A stretch of 64,000 nt of DNA, from assembly GCF_004167665.1 (NCBI RefSeq), contig NZ_SEWE01000010.1:58709-122708 (forward strand), read 5' to 3'. The position numbers and the translations under genes are program-made. The DNA comes from Hymenobacter persicinus (GTDB taxonomy: Bacteria; Bacteroidota; Bacteroidia; Cytophagales; Hymenobacteraceae). Positions 20,401-27,636 of this stretch are shown here, in pieces; the stretch's first letter is position 1, and each line of letters begins with the position of its first letter. Below the pieces are notes generated by a model. It had not been told where the DNA came from, ran no database searches, and was given only the letters and a program-made list of their open reading frames with translations.

Positions 20401-20873
20401 TGCAGCACCGCGTCGGTATCGAGTTCCACCTCGAAAGTAGCGGGCAGACCCAACTCCCGGGTAAAGGCCGTCACGATGCGCTGCACGAAGGAGTCGATGG
20501 TGCTCACGGCGAAGTCGGCGTAGTGGTAGAGCACCAGGCGGAAGGTTTCCTGGGCCCGGCGCCGCACTTCCTGCTGCTGCTCGGCCTCGGTGTCGAGGCG
20601 GCGGGGCAGCTGCCGGGCGGCGTACAGCTCGGCCGTCACCTCGGCCAGCAGGGCATCCGGCTGCCCTTCGGCGGGGTAGGCAAACTGCCGCAGGGCGCCG
20701 ATGATACGCTCCTTCATTTCCCCGGCCGCGTCGTTGGTGAAGGTGATGGCCAGGATGCTCTTGAAGTAGGCCGGGTCTTCGGAGCCCAGGGCCAGCTTCA
20801 GGTATTCCTTGGTCAGCTGGTAGGTTTTGCCGGAGCCGGCAGACGAGGAATAGATGCGGAAGGTGGCGGGCAT
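17460..20873 (-). CDS. AddA/RecB-like UvrD-family helicase with degenerate nuclease end
   Basis: 1137 residues. Superfamily 1A helicase motifs: Walker A SSAGSGKT at 10-17, AITFTNDAAGEMKERI (motif Ia), LLIDEFQDTS (motif II), VGDAKQAIYRWRGG (motif III), TVHTAKGLAYGVV (motif V) and LYVAFTRPRHRLY (motif VI). The C-terminal region aligns with the AddA/RecB nuclease, with PDRVVFE at about 1070, but the expected (D/E)-x-K is LLDFR (D1093, R1095): the catalytic lysine is replaced and the domain is short. The cutting activity of the complex may therefore rest with the AddB-like protein at 11119-14088. It unwinds DNA ends for recombinational repair. The start MPATFRIYSSSAGSGKT is standard for the family. 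Confidence 0.92.
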   Translation of the reverse strand: MPATFRIYSSSAGSGKTYQLTKEYLKLALGSEDPAYFKSILAITFTNDAAGEMKERIIGALRQFAYPAEGQPDALLAEVTAELYAARQLPRRLDTEAEQQQEVRRRAQETFRLVLYHYADFAVSTIDSFVQRIVTAFTRELGLPATFEVELDTDAVLQSAVAVLLDKVNRDPNSALLSKTLAEYALGKAEEGKSWNTLPDELVKFGKYLFNESVHEAVAQLQLLTLQDFRRLHEAIRKRRQEIEGAVQLAAFKALDAISGQGLEPVHLAGGANGIYTHFAKWGRWLEDGNTPTATASKVADSGKWSSGAGDKEPFKSRIEAIKPTLHDAFRELEELRALHLPSYLLLSGMQQYLFHASLLSELSKIVDQLSRERNVVLISEFNRRIASIVLTEPVPFLYERLGDRYAHLLIDEFQDTSVLQWNNLLPLVENAVATDNLSLAVGDAKQAIYRWRGGEMEQILRLHQGQTEHLYRRATDPDMQALLQERYQTLDHVLEPRALNTNFRSAPEIIGFNNRFFAQISQTHAQFELVQSIYDEGFTQQAPPAGAAAGHVEIIFTQHDAPARRYSPADGTYSAELLPGHREDALLDYEESTLYLTLQLVEQALRDGFALRDVAVLCRTRHSSRLVAKFLKERGYAIISADSLSLEFAEVVNLLVSIFRVLNQPVDTLARAEALLLVDKVVRRLAPTPARARDISTLAVEEKAEPFFDHLRELGYDVKEHEVGNLGLYELTERLIGTFWLLGRNGESEYLFRFLDLTLEYSLRFGNNLNNFLTYWDQRKSTLSINAPGGRDAVTITTVHTAKGLAYGVVIVPFADWSLEPHRNTLLWGQLNAQTKPLEQMPAVAVVPLSGALLHTPLAEQYTEEREKTFLEGLNMLYVAFTRPRHRLYAIAERPRPTKAASTDDAPQAAARNVSQLLHRFLVDAGQWDEEQVSFVLSGGAAARRRPAPPARADYPLLNLGTAPWEERLRLRRHANTVFDFDEQQVRNEWNRKLHYALRRVVLAADVPKVATQLAAEGLISLREKPELVARLQQVVTHPQLAHYFSAQVAVETEREILVGGVKRRDYQPDRVVFEALGGARSRAGTRVTLLDFRVPPPKDQHRRLLQEYAELFRQLRYNEVRCVLYYFDTEEVIEF

Positions 20874-21009
20874 GGGGAAGGATGGGTAGCGGCCCGCAAA
20901 ATAGCCTATAAGTAGCGGTTAACCGGGCCTTTTTTTGAGTAAACTGCCACTTCTACAAGGACTTTAACAACAGGCAGAAAAGCTGTAAATAACTATCTAA
21001 TTGGGTATA

Positions 21010-21357
21010 ATGTCACCTGCAATACTTTTTTTAACGGGTATAGTACTGTATAGCTTAGGTTGCTATGCAGTCGGGCTTATCACGGAGTGGGCATTGTCTT
21101 GTAGGCTTGGGTGGCGAGTTCTTATTCGCTCTTTCTTCTATGCGTTATTCTTCGGGGTGGGAATTGTGGCAAGCGGAGGCGAGCCTGGGTTCGGGTTTCC
21201 CGCCCCAAATGTTGTAGCGATACTTCTTATGTATGGTTCATGGCGTGGTGCTTTCGTCACTACGCTGGGTGTTTTCATTTTTTGGTGGGTAATGCTGTTG
21301 TGCTTTATGCTGGTCTGGCATTTTGTAAAAAAAAGACGACGTAAGATTCAGCCCTAG
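21010..21357 (+). CDS. Membrane protein, unknown
   Basis: 115 residues from the ATG at 21010 (a TTG nine bases upstream is also in frame). Four hydrophobic segments are separated by short polar turns, and the protein ends in a basic tail VKKRRRKIQP, which by the positive-inside rule is cytoplasmic. No family is recognised. The codon and base composition (many A/T-ending codons, long T runs) differs from the GC-rich neighbours, which hints at recent acquisition or relaxed selection. It sits alone between the AddA-like gene (divergent) and the thioesterase (convergent). Confidence 0.6.
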   Translation: MSPAILFLTGIVLYSLGCYAVGLITEWALSCRLGWRVLIRSFFYALFFGVGIVASGGEPGFGFPAPNVVAILLMYGSWRGAFVTTLGVFIFWWVMLLCFMLVWHFVKKRRRKIQP

Positions 21358-21393
21358 CAGACAGCTGTCCTTAACCATGGTTATACCTGCCAA

Positions 21394-21819
21394 TTATAAC
21401 ACCGCCTCCCGCAGCCGCTGAATCACGTCCTCCGGCACCCGCCGCGGCCGCAAAGTCTGCGGGTCCAAGAAGGCCCACTGGGTTTCGGCCTCGCAGAGCA
21501 GGGCCCCGTCGCTCGTGCGCTCAATGCGGGTAAAGCGCTGGCTCTGGGCCCCGCGCACCGTGCCCACCCAGGTCGTGCAGCGCAGCTCGTCGTGGAGCAG
21601 GGCGGGGCGCAGGTAGCGGATGCGGTGCTCCATGACCACCCACATATAAGGACTAGGCGCGGCCGTTGGCGGGTAGCAGGCCCGCCAGTGGGCGCTGGCA
21701 ATGTCCTGCACCCAGCGCACGTACTGCACGTTGTTGGCGTGATGAAGCTCGTCGATGTCGGCTTCTACCACGCGCACGAGGTGGGAAAAGCGGAAGGAGT
21801 CGGGGGCGGCAGGTTCCAT
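21394..21819 (-). CDS. Acyl-CoA thioesterase (4HBT hot-dog fold)
   Basis: 141 residues. The sequence fits the 4-hydroxybenzoyl-CoA thioesterase/YbgC-like hot-dog family: VVEADIDELHHANNVQYVRW with the catalytic-loop region H-x-x-N-N-V-x-Y, then MEHRIRYLRPALLHDELRC and a C-terminal beta strand (ETQWAFLDPQTLRPRRVP). In YbgC-type enzymes the catalytic Asp follows D-x-x-G-H-V-N-N; here D-E-L-H-H-A-N-N keeps the overall shape with a Leu-His variation. It hydrolyses acyl-CoA or acyl-ACP thioesters in the cytoplasm; chain preference is unknown. A large intergenic region with a possible cold-shock promoter lies upstream. Confidence 0.88.
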   Translation of the reverse strand: MEPAAPDSFRFSHLVRVVEADIDELHHANNVQYVRWVQDIASAHWRACYPPTAAPSPYMWVVMEHRIRYLRPALLHDELRCTTWVGTVRGAQSQRFTRIERTSDGALLCEAETQWAFLDPQTLRPRRVPEDVIQRLREAVL

Positions 21820-22172
21820 GGGGCGTAAAGAAACAACCCGCAGAACTGATTTTCGGCCCGTGAGTCCAGGAAAGAAGCCCCGATTCAGGCTTTTTTCGGG
21901 GTGGGGGAATAAAAAATGCGCGGCGGACTAAATATTATTCGGGCCTCGGCAAAGGCCGAAAAGGTGCTTTAAACGGAGTGGTGCCCGTATTAGGGGTCCG
22001 CAGCCCGGGGCGGCCCCGCGGATTGGGGGCGGTGGCAAGCTACTGTGCGGGTAAAGTCGTATATTTGCCTAAGTTTAAGAAATGTGCATCACGCCTTCTG
22101 CCAGTTGTCCCGCAAGGAGCCCGCTCAGATTTCATGGCCACTTTGCTTGAATGACATACATAAACAAACAAC
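21820..22172. other. Intergenic region, Csp leader and possible hairpin
   Basis: 353 bases without a gene. It holds a GCCCCGA...TCGGGGT hairpin with a T run (about 21878-21905) and the putative Csp promoter and roughly 100-base leader (22068-22172). No convincing coding frame is seen in either direction. Confidence 0.6.
22060..22067 (+). promoter_or_regulatory. Putative -7 box (TATATTTG) of the Csp gene
   Basis: An exact TAnnTTTG match, the Bacteroidota sigma-A -7 consensus. No TTG is found 19-21 bases upstream, so the -33 element is poor. Transcription from here would give a leader of about 100 bases, in keeping with long structured leaders of cold-shock mRNAs. Confidence 0.4.
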
Positions 22173-22364
22173 ATGCAGACAGGAACAGTAAAATTCTTCA
22201 ATGACACCAAGGGCTTTGGCTTCATTAAAGTAGACAACTCGAGCGAAGACATCTTCGTGCACGTAAGTGACCTCATCGACGAGATTCGTGAAAACGACAA
22301 AGTACAGTTCGAAGTAGCTCAGGGCAAAAAAGGCCTGAACGCTGTTAAAGTGTCGCTGGTTTAG
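22173..22364 (+). CDS. Cold-shock protein, CspA family
   Basis: 63 residues, a single OB-fold cold-shock domain. RNP1 is KGFGFI (12-17) and RNP2 is DIFVHVSDL (27-35), both intact with the aromatic residues that stack on nucleic acid. Start MQTGTVKFFNDTKGFGFI is the family standard. It melts RNA secondary structure as a chaperone and binds single-stranded nucleic acid. It lies head to tail with the DEAD-box helicase 400 bases downstream, but its own strong terminator separates the two transcripts. The long leader suggests post-transcriptional cold control, which is inference. Confidence 0.97.
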   Translation: MQTGTVKFFNDTKGFGFIKVDNSSEDIFVHVSDLIDEIRENDKVQFEVAQGKKGLNAVKVSLV

Positions 22365-22385
22365 TCCCGCTTCCCTTCGAACAAC

Positions 22386-22422
22386 CAAAGAAGCCCGCTG
22401 CAAAGCGGGCTTCTTTGCTTTT
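22386..22422 (+). terminator. Intrinsic terminator of the Csp gene
   Basis: A 14-bp perfect stem, CAAAGAAGCCCGCT paired with AGCGGGCTTCTTTG, loop GCAA, followed by CTTTT. Confidence 0.9.
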
Positions 22423-22765
22423 AGGGCCACCCCGCGAATAGTATTTTATCCACGCCCTTCGGAACGAATCGGCCCCCTTGCGTCGTTAGGCGGCTTTAGC
22501 TGGGTGAATGTTCCACGCTTAGTTGGATAATCTTTACCCGCGAATAACAGCTCCCTATCTTTTTTGCTGGAAAAGCCGTACCTTTGCAGCCGCATTGAGA
22601 ACGGCCATGTTCCGCGCAGCAGAGGCTGCAGTAATCTAATAGGCTGGCCGCCTTCGTCTTCCCGTCCGTTGCTTCCGTCGCTTGTCGTTGTTGTTGAGTG
22701 GGAAAGGAACGTCGCTGAATCCGCTGTTTTCAGAGCTAGTGTCTCCCATTCCATCAAACCAAGTC
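22423..22765. other. Intergenic region and long leader of the DEAD-box gene
   Basis: Holds a TACCTTTG box at 22579-22586 (TAnnTTTG consensus). The nearest upstream TTG is only 12 bases away rather than about 20, so the -33 side is weak. A start here would give a leader near 175 bases. An in-frame extension of the helicase to 22682 is open but low in quality and lacks family similarity. Confidence 0.45.
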
Positions 22766-24661
22766 ATGGAAAAAGTAAAATTTGAAGAGCTGAATCTCTC
22801 CGAAGAGATGATGCGCGCCATCACCGACCTCGGCTACGAAGAGGCGTCCCCCATCCAGACGGCCGCCATTCCGGTGCTGCTCGAAGGTCACGACGTTATC
22901 GGCCAGGCCCAGACCGGTACCGGCAAAACGGCCGCTTTCGGCATTCCCGCCATTGAGGGCATCGATGTAAACAGCAAAGCCGTGCAGGTGCTCGTGCTCT
23001 GCCCCACCCGCGAGCTGGCCGTCCAGGTATCGGGCGAGCTGCAGAAGCTGGGCAAATATAAGCGCGGCCTGGCCGTGGTGCCGATTTACGGCGGCCAGAG
23101 CTACGACCGGCAGTTCCAGGCCCTGGAGCGCGGCGTGCAAATCGTCATTGGCACTCCCGGCCGGGTAATGGACCACCTCGAGCGGGGTACCCTGAAGCTG
23201 GACAAAGCCACCAAGATCATCCTCGATGAGGCCGACGAAATGCTCGACATGGGCTTCCGCGAGGACATCGAAATCGTGCTGAGCAAGATGCCCGAGCAGC
23301 GCCAGACGGTGTTCTTCTCGGCCACGATGAGCAAGCCGATTATGGAGCTCACCAAGAAGTACCAGACCAACCCGCAGATCGTAAAAGTCAACCACCAGGA
23401 GTTGACCGTTACGAACATCGAGCAGATGTACTACGAGGTGCGCAACCCGATGAAAAAGGACGTGCTGTCCCGCATCATCGACATGTACAACCTCAAGTCG
23501 ACCATCGTTTTCTGCAACACCAAGCGCATGGTGGATGAGTGCGTGGCCGAGCTCCAGGCCCGCGGCTACTTCGCCGACGGCCTGCACGGCGACATGGGCC
23601 AGCAGCAGCGCCAGAATACGCTCGACAAGTTCCGCAAGGGCACGCTCGAAATTCTGGTGGCTACCGACGTGGCCGCCCGCGGCATCGACGTGGAGAACGT
23701 GGAGGCCGTGGTGAACTACGACTTGCCCGCTGATGAGGAGTACTACGTGCACCGCATCGGCCGCACTGGCCGGGCCGGCAAGCTGGGCAAGGCCTTCACC
23801 TTCGTCAGCGGCCGCGACATCTACAAGCTGCGCGACATCATGCGCTTCACCAAGGCCCAGATCAAGCAGGAGCGGATTCCGTCCTTCGAAGACGTGTCGG
23901 AGGTGAAAACCACGCTGTTTTTGGCCCAGATCAAGGAAGTCATTGAGAAGGGCAAGCTGGAGAAATACGTGCAGCGCGTGCAGCGCCTGCTCGACCAAGA
24001 GGAGGACATCACGTCCCTGGACGTGGCCGCCGCCCTGCTGCGCATGACCATGAAGGAGGACAAGCAGGCCGAGAAGAGCCTCGAAGCCGGCCGGGAGCGG
24101 GGTGCCGTTCGTCCGGGCTTCACCCGCCTGTTCGTGACCATGGGCAAAAAGGACCGGGTGCACCCGCGCGACATCGTGGACCTGATTGCCGAAAACACCG
24201 CCCTGGTGGGCAGCAAAGTCGGCGACATTGCCCTCTACGACAAGTTCAGCTTCGTGGAAGTGCCTTCGGAGTACGCCGAGGAAATCATTGAGAAACTGGG
24301 CCGCACCTCGATTCAGGGTCGTCCGGTGGCATTCAACATTGCCACGCCCCGCCAGGAAGGCGATGCGCAGCAGGAAGGCAACACCCGCGGCCCCGGTGGC
24401 TTCGGCGCCGACGACAACCGGCCCGCTCGCCGGGCTCCGTACGGCAACCGCGAAGGCGGTAGCTCCTACGGCGGCGGCTACAAAGGCAACCGGGACGGCG
24501 GCAGCTCCTACGGCGGCGGCAACCGCGGTGGCTACGGCGACCGTCGGGAAGGCGGCTACGGCGGCAACCGCGACGGGGGCTCCTCGTACGGCGGCGGCTA
24601 CAAAGGCAAGCGCGACGGTGGCAGCTACGGTGGTGGTGGCTACAAAGGCCGCCGCGACTAA
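22766..24661 (+). CDS. DEAD-box RNA helicase with DbpA-type RNA-binding domain and Gly-rich tail
   Basis: 631 residues from MEKVKFEELNLSEEM, the typical DEAD-box start. Q motif near 29-36, motif I AQTGTGKT (48-55), PTREL (90-94), DEAD (154-157), SAT near 190, and [10 protein letters not shown] in the second RecA domain. A DbpA/CsdA-like RNA-binding fold follows (TRLFVTMGKKDRVHPRDIVD, about 475-550). The last ~70 residues are a low-complexity tail of GGSSYGGGYKGNRDG-type repeats, as in RNA-remodelling helicases that bind RNA broadly or form condensates. It unwinds RNA in ribosome assembly or mRNA decay, most likely at low temperature given the Csp neighbour. The CsdA/DeaD equivalence is inference. 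Confidence 0.95.
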   Translation: MEKVKFEELNLSEEMMRAITDLGYEEASPIQTAAIPVLLEGHDVIGQAQTGTGKTAAFGIPAIEGIDVNSKAVQVLVLCPTRELAVQVSGELQKLGKYKRGLAVVPIYGGQSYDRQFQALERGVQIVIGTPGRVMDHLERGTLKLDKATKIILDEADEMLDMGFREDIEIVLSKMPEQRQTVFFSATMSKPIMELTKKYQTNPQIVKVNHQELTVTNIEQMYYEVRNPMKKDVLSRIIDMYNLKSTIVFCNTKRMVDECVAELQARGYFADGLHGDMGQQQRQNTLDKFRKGTLEILVATDVAARGIDVENVEAVVNYDLPADEEYYVHRIGRTGRAGKLGKAFTFVSGRDIYKLRDIMRFTKAQIKQERIPSFEDVSEVKTTLFLAQIKEVIEKGKLEKYVQRVQRLLDQEEDITSLDVAAALLRMTMKEDKQAEKSLEAGRERGAVRPGFTRLFVTMGKKDRVHPRDIVDLIAENTALVGSKVGDIALYDKFSFVEVPSEYAEEIIEKLGRTSIQGRPVAFNIATPRQEGDAQQEGNTRGPGGFGADDNRPARRAPYGNREGGSSYGGGYKGNRDGGSSYGGGNRGGYGDRREGGYGGNRDGGSSYGGGYKGKRDGGSYGGGGYKGRRD

Positions 24662-24681
24662 GCAGCACAGATTCGCTTAAC

Positions 24682-24728
24682 GCAATAAAAAAAGCCTCTC
24701 CGGATTTCGGAGAGGCTTTTTTTATTGC
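24682..24728. terminator. Intrinsic terminator, bidirectional
   Basis: About 20 paired bases: GCAATAAAAAAAGCCTCTCCG against CGGAGAGGCTTTTTTTATTGC, with T and A runs on both sides. It serves the helicase and the convergent PA2169-type gene. Confidence 0.92.
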
Positions 24729-24768
24729 CCTTGGCAAAAGCTTCGTGAGCTACTGCCCAGGGCTGTAA

Positions 24769-25227
24769 TTACTTTTTCTCGGCGGCGTCGCGCAGGTTGC
24801 GGATTTCGTCGTGGCCCTGCTGTACGCCCTGGTACTGCTTCTCGATAACGGCTTTCAGGCCGGAGGGCAGGTCCTGGGCTTTGAGAGCCGTCTGGTAGGC
24901 TTTCTTGGCGTAGTCTTCGCCCCGCTCGCACTCGGCCAGGATGCTGTGGCGGTCTTTGCCCGACACGATGCCCTTCAGGTTAATAAAGGCGCGGTGAATA
25001 GTGCCGGTAACGGAGCTTTCTTCGTCAGGCTTCAGATCCAGCTTGAACATCTGGTCTTCCAGCTCGGTGATGTAGCTGGCGCGCTGAGCGGCGTATTTTT
25101 TGAAAATCTGCTTCAGGTCCGCATCCTCGACGTCGGTCATGGCTTCGGCATAGCCTTTCTGGCCGTCCTTGAGGGTTTCGATGAGTTCGTTGGCGAGGGC
25201 CTGGGTTGCTTTGGCTTCCATAGACAT
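24769..25227 (-). CDS. PA2169-family four-helix-bundle protein (DUF2383)
   Basis: 152 residues, all helical, of the ferritin-like DUF2383/PA2169 family: ANELIETLKDGQKGYAEAMT, then KKYAAQRASYITELEDQ, GTIHRAFINLKGIV, ILAECERGEDYAKKAYQTAL and QYQGVQQGHDEIRNLRD. The E/H positions that would form a di-metal site in ferritins appear in part (ECERGED, GHDEIR). The function is not established; relatives are often induced by stress and stationary phase. The start at 25227 (MSMEAKATQALA) is chosen over the second Met because both are close and the helix begins after them. Confidence 0.92.
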   Translation of the reverse strand: MSMEAKATQALANELIETLKDGQKGYAEAMTDVEDADLKQIFKKYAAQRASYITELEDQMFKLDLKPDEESSVTGTIHRAFINLKGIVSGKDRHSILAECERGEDYAKKAYQTALKAQDLPSGLKAVIEKQYQGVQQGHDEIRNLRDAAEKK

Positions 25228-25309
25228 GGTTGTGGGTCGTTTGGGTTGTAAGGAAAGAACTAGTGCCTCTCTTTACTGTCCCGAAGCCAATAGGGTTACG
25301 ACTGGGCGC

Positions 25310-26569
25310 CTAGCCGACGACGGGAACCGACGTCCGACTCAGGGCCTGCCCCGCCAGAAAGCCGGTGGTCCAGGCTGCCTGGAAGTTGAAGCCCCCGGTG
25401 ATGCCGTCGATATCGAGGACCTCCCCGGCGAAGTGCAGGCCGGGCACGAGGCGGCTTTCCATGGTTTTCATGTTAACCTCCTCCAGTGGAATACCCCCGC
25501 AGGTCACGAATTCTTCCTTGAAGGTGGTTTTGCCGCGCACGGCCAGGGGCATGCGCAGCAGCAGCTCAATCAGGCGGTTCTGCAGCTTGGCCGGCAGCTC
25601 ACTCCAGCGCGTTTCGGCCCCCACGCCGGCTAGCTCGGCCAAACTGCGCCAGAGCCGCTGGGGCAGCCCAAACAGCGGGTTCGACAGCACGGTTTTGCGG
25701 CCGTTGTCGGCGCGGAAAGTGTGCAGCCACTGGCGCAGCGTCTCCTCCGTGAAGCTCGGAATCCAGTTGACCAGGGCCGTGCCGGTGTAGTTGAGCTCGT
25801 GCAGGCGGCGGGCCCCCCAGGCCGAGAGCTTGAGCACGGCCGGCCCGCTGATGCCCCAGTGCGTAATCAGCAGCGGGCCTTCGTAGTCAAGCTTCTCGCC
25901 GGCCAGCACCACCCGGGCCAGGGGCACACTCACGCCCATCAGGTCCTTGAGCGGCGACTCCGGCACGTTGAAGGTGAACAAAGACGGCACCGGTTCCACG
26001 ACGCCATGCCCCAGGGTCCGCAGCCAGTTGTAGCCCTCCGACTTGGGCAGGCCCCCGGTGGCCACCAGCAGGCGCTGTACGTGCATTACCTGCGCAGTAG
26101 CGCCGCTCAGGTGCAGGGCGAAGCCGCCGCCCGGCAGGGGCTCGATGCGCTCCGCGCTGGTGCTGGTCAGGATGCGCACCCCCGCGCGACGGGCGGCGTC
26201 GAGCAGGCACTGGGCAATGGTTTCGGAGGAGTCGGTGGTGGGAAACATGCGGCCGTCGGGCTCCGTTTTGAGCTGCACGCCGCGCTTTGCAAACCACGCA
26301 ACCGTCTCCGGGGCGCCAAACTGGCGGAAGGGCTCCTTGAGCTGCTTGGCCCCGCGGGGGTAGTGCTGCACGAGCTGGGTGACGGTGGGGCAGTTGTGGG
26401 TCACGTTGCAGCGCCCCCCGCCCGACACGCGCACTTTGCTGAGCAGCTTGCCGGTTTTTTCCAGCAGATATACCGTGAGCTGCGGATTGGCCTCGGCGCA
26501 GGCAATAGCCCCGAAAAAGCCCGCCGCTCCGCCCCCCAGCACTGCTACCGTCGAATTACTATCCTTCAC
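25310..26569 (-). CDS. HI0933/BaiN-type NAD(P)/FAD-dependent oxidoreductase
   Basis: 419 residues. GTG start at 26569 gives MKDSNSTVAVLGGGAAGFFG with the dinucleotide motif at the N-terminus; the frame stays open a long way upstream, but that extension overlaps the neighbouring dehydrogenase in antisense and has shadow composition. Signature LLSKVRVSGGGRCNVTHNC is the classical HI0933 motif (unlike the altered one in 3695-4912). C-terminal KEEFVTCGGIPLEEVNMKTM and GEVLDIDGITGGFNFQAAW complete the FAD-binding fold. It is probably a flavin reductase of small hydrophobic or quinone-like substrates; the substrate is unknown. Downstream lies the ferritin-like gene; upstream an SDR gene of the same direction. 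Confidence 0.92.
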   Translation of the reverse strand: MKDSNSTVAVLGGGAAGFFGAIACAEANPQLTVYLLEKTGKLLSKVRVSGGGRCNVTHNCPTVTQLVQHYPRGAKQLKEPFRQFGAPETVAWFAKRGVQLKTEPDGRMFPTTDSSETIAQCLLDAARRAGVRILTSTSAERIEPLPGGGFALHLSGATAQVMHVQRLLVATGGLPKSEGYNWLRTLGHGVVEPVPSLFTFNVPESPLKDLMGVSVPLARVVLAGEKLDYEGPLLITHWGISGPAVLKLSAWGARRLHELNYTGTALVNWIPSFTEETLRQWLHTFRADNGRKTVLSNPLFGLPQRLWRSLAELAGVGAETRWSELPAKLQNRLIELLLRMPLAVRGKTTFKEEFVTCGGIPLEEVNMKTMESRLVPGLHFAGEVLDIDGITGGFNFQAAWTTGFLAGQALSRTSVPVVG

Positions 26570-26676
26570 GGTACAAAGATAACCCGCGGATTCGGCCGGG
26601 CTTTCGGCTGCCACAGATTTCGTAGTCGAGTAGCCCCTAAACTTGTGCAATCCGGGCGAATCCCTGGTGCTGTGGG

Positions 26677-27528
26677 CTAGCAGTAGTCCAGGGCCGCCAG
26701 TAGGTCGTTGTGCTGAAACTCGTAGGGCAGGGTGCGCTGCAACAGGGAGCTGTCGATAAGCTTGCCACCCTGGCTTGTGGCCTCGAAGGTGGGAACGGTC
26801 AGGCCCAGCTTCCGGGCCGCCGCGGAGTAGAATTCCTGGCGGGAGGGATGGTGGCTGGCGCAGGCGTTGAAGGTGTAACCCCAGGCCTTTTCCCGGATGA
26901 TGCTGGTGAGCAGACCGATGCAGTCGTCGAGGTGAATCAGGTTGACGGGGGCCTCGGCGTTGGGCAGGTTTTGCCGGCCGGCCAGAAAGCGTCCGGGAGG
27001 CCGTTCGGGACCAAACAAGCCGCCGAAACGGACCACCGTGCTCAGCCACTGCCCCCGGCGGGGCGTGAAGTGCCCCTCGGCCCGCAGCAGGTCGGAGGCC
27101 GCGTCCGGCGACGACACCGCGTCCGATTCCCGCATCCGCCGGTTGGCGTCGGGATACACGCTGGTGGAGCTCACAAACAGCACGTGCCGCACGCCCACCG
27201 ACGCCACCACGCTGCCCACCGGCCGCAGCAGGCTGGGGTAGCTGTTGGCCGCGGCGGCCCGGGGCGGCACGTTCAGCACCAGCACATCCACGCCCGTGAG
27301 CATGGTGCGCAGCGTGTCGGCGTCGGTGGGGCTGAAGTCGTTGCCCAGGCGCAGCAGGTAGGGCGTAATGCCGGCGTCGCGCAGGGTCAGCAGTTGGGTG
27401 GGCGTGGTGGTGGAGCCCACAACGGGGTAACCGGCCGCCACCAGGGCCTTGGCCAGCGGCAGGCCCAGCCAGCCGCAGCCGAGCACGGCCACTGTGGGAA
27501 GGGAAGAAGCAGATGCGGGTGCACTCAT
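26677..27528 (-). CDS. NAD(P)-dependent oxidoreductase, atypical SDR (YeeZ-like)
   Basis: 283 residues from the ATG at 27528 (MSAPASASSLPTVAVLGCGW). A Rossmann motif G-C-G-W-L-G-L-P is at the N-terminus, then VVGSTTTP, VLVLNVPP and HVLFVSSTSVYPDAN with the catalytic Ser region. VNLIHLDDCIGLL is the substrate-side motif of extended SDRs. The Y-x3-K pair expected of classical SDRs is not obvious, as in YeeZ-type proteins with a G-C-G-W-L-G start. The reaction is unknown. It is divergent from the dienoyl-CoA reductase gene, with about 108 bases containing the promoters. Confidence 0.88.
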   Translation of the reverse strand: MSAPASASSLPTVAVLGCGWLGLPLAKALVAAGYPVVGSTTTPTQLLTLRDAGITPYLLRLGNDFSPTDADTLRTMLTGVDVLVLNVPPRAAAANSYPSLLRPVGSVVASVGVRHVLFVSSTSVYPDANRRMRESDAVSSPDAASDLLRAEGHFTPRRGQWLSTVVRFGGLFGPERPPGRFLAGRQNLPNAEAPVNLIHLDDCIGLLTSIIREKAWGYTFNACASHHPSRQEFYSAAARKLGLTVPTFEATSQGGKLIDSSLLQRTLPYEFQHNDLLAALDYC

Positions 27529-27636
27529 GGAAGGCCAAAGGTGGCAAAAAATCCTTCGTGAGTATCTTCGGCGGGCAAAACCAGGTAAATCCCGTTCTTG
27601 CGCCTTTCCCACCATTCTTTTTCAGCCTTCCCCACT

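Noticed and set aside
19194..20915. 573-codon plus-strand frame opposite the AddA-like helicase
   Set aside because: Antisense of conserved helicase motifs, no domain, typical shadow composition.
22754..24163. 469-codon minus-strand frame opposite the DEAD-box gene
   Set aside because: His/Leu/Val-rich antisense shadow; the plus strand has all DEAD-box motifs.
24430..24655. Gly-rich repeats in the helicase tail as a CRISPR or mobile repeat
   Set aside because: Repeats are in frame, imperfect and encode a low-complexity RNA-binding tail.
25310..27547. One very long flavoprotein frame of 745 codons
   Set aside because: The portion above 26569 is antisense-phase overlap with the YeeZ-like gene; the family start is the GTG at 26569.
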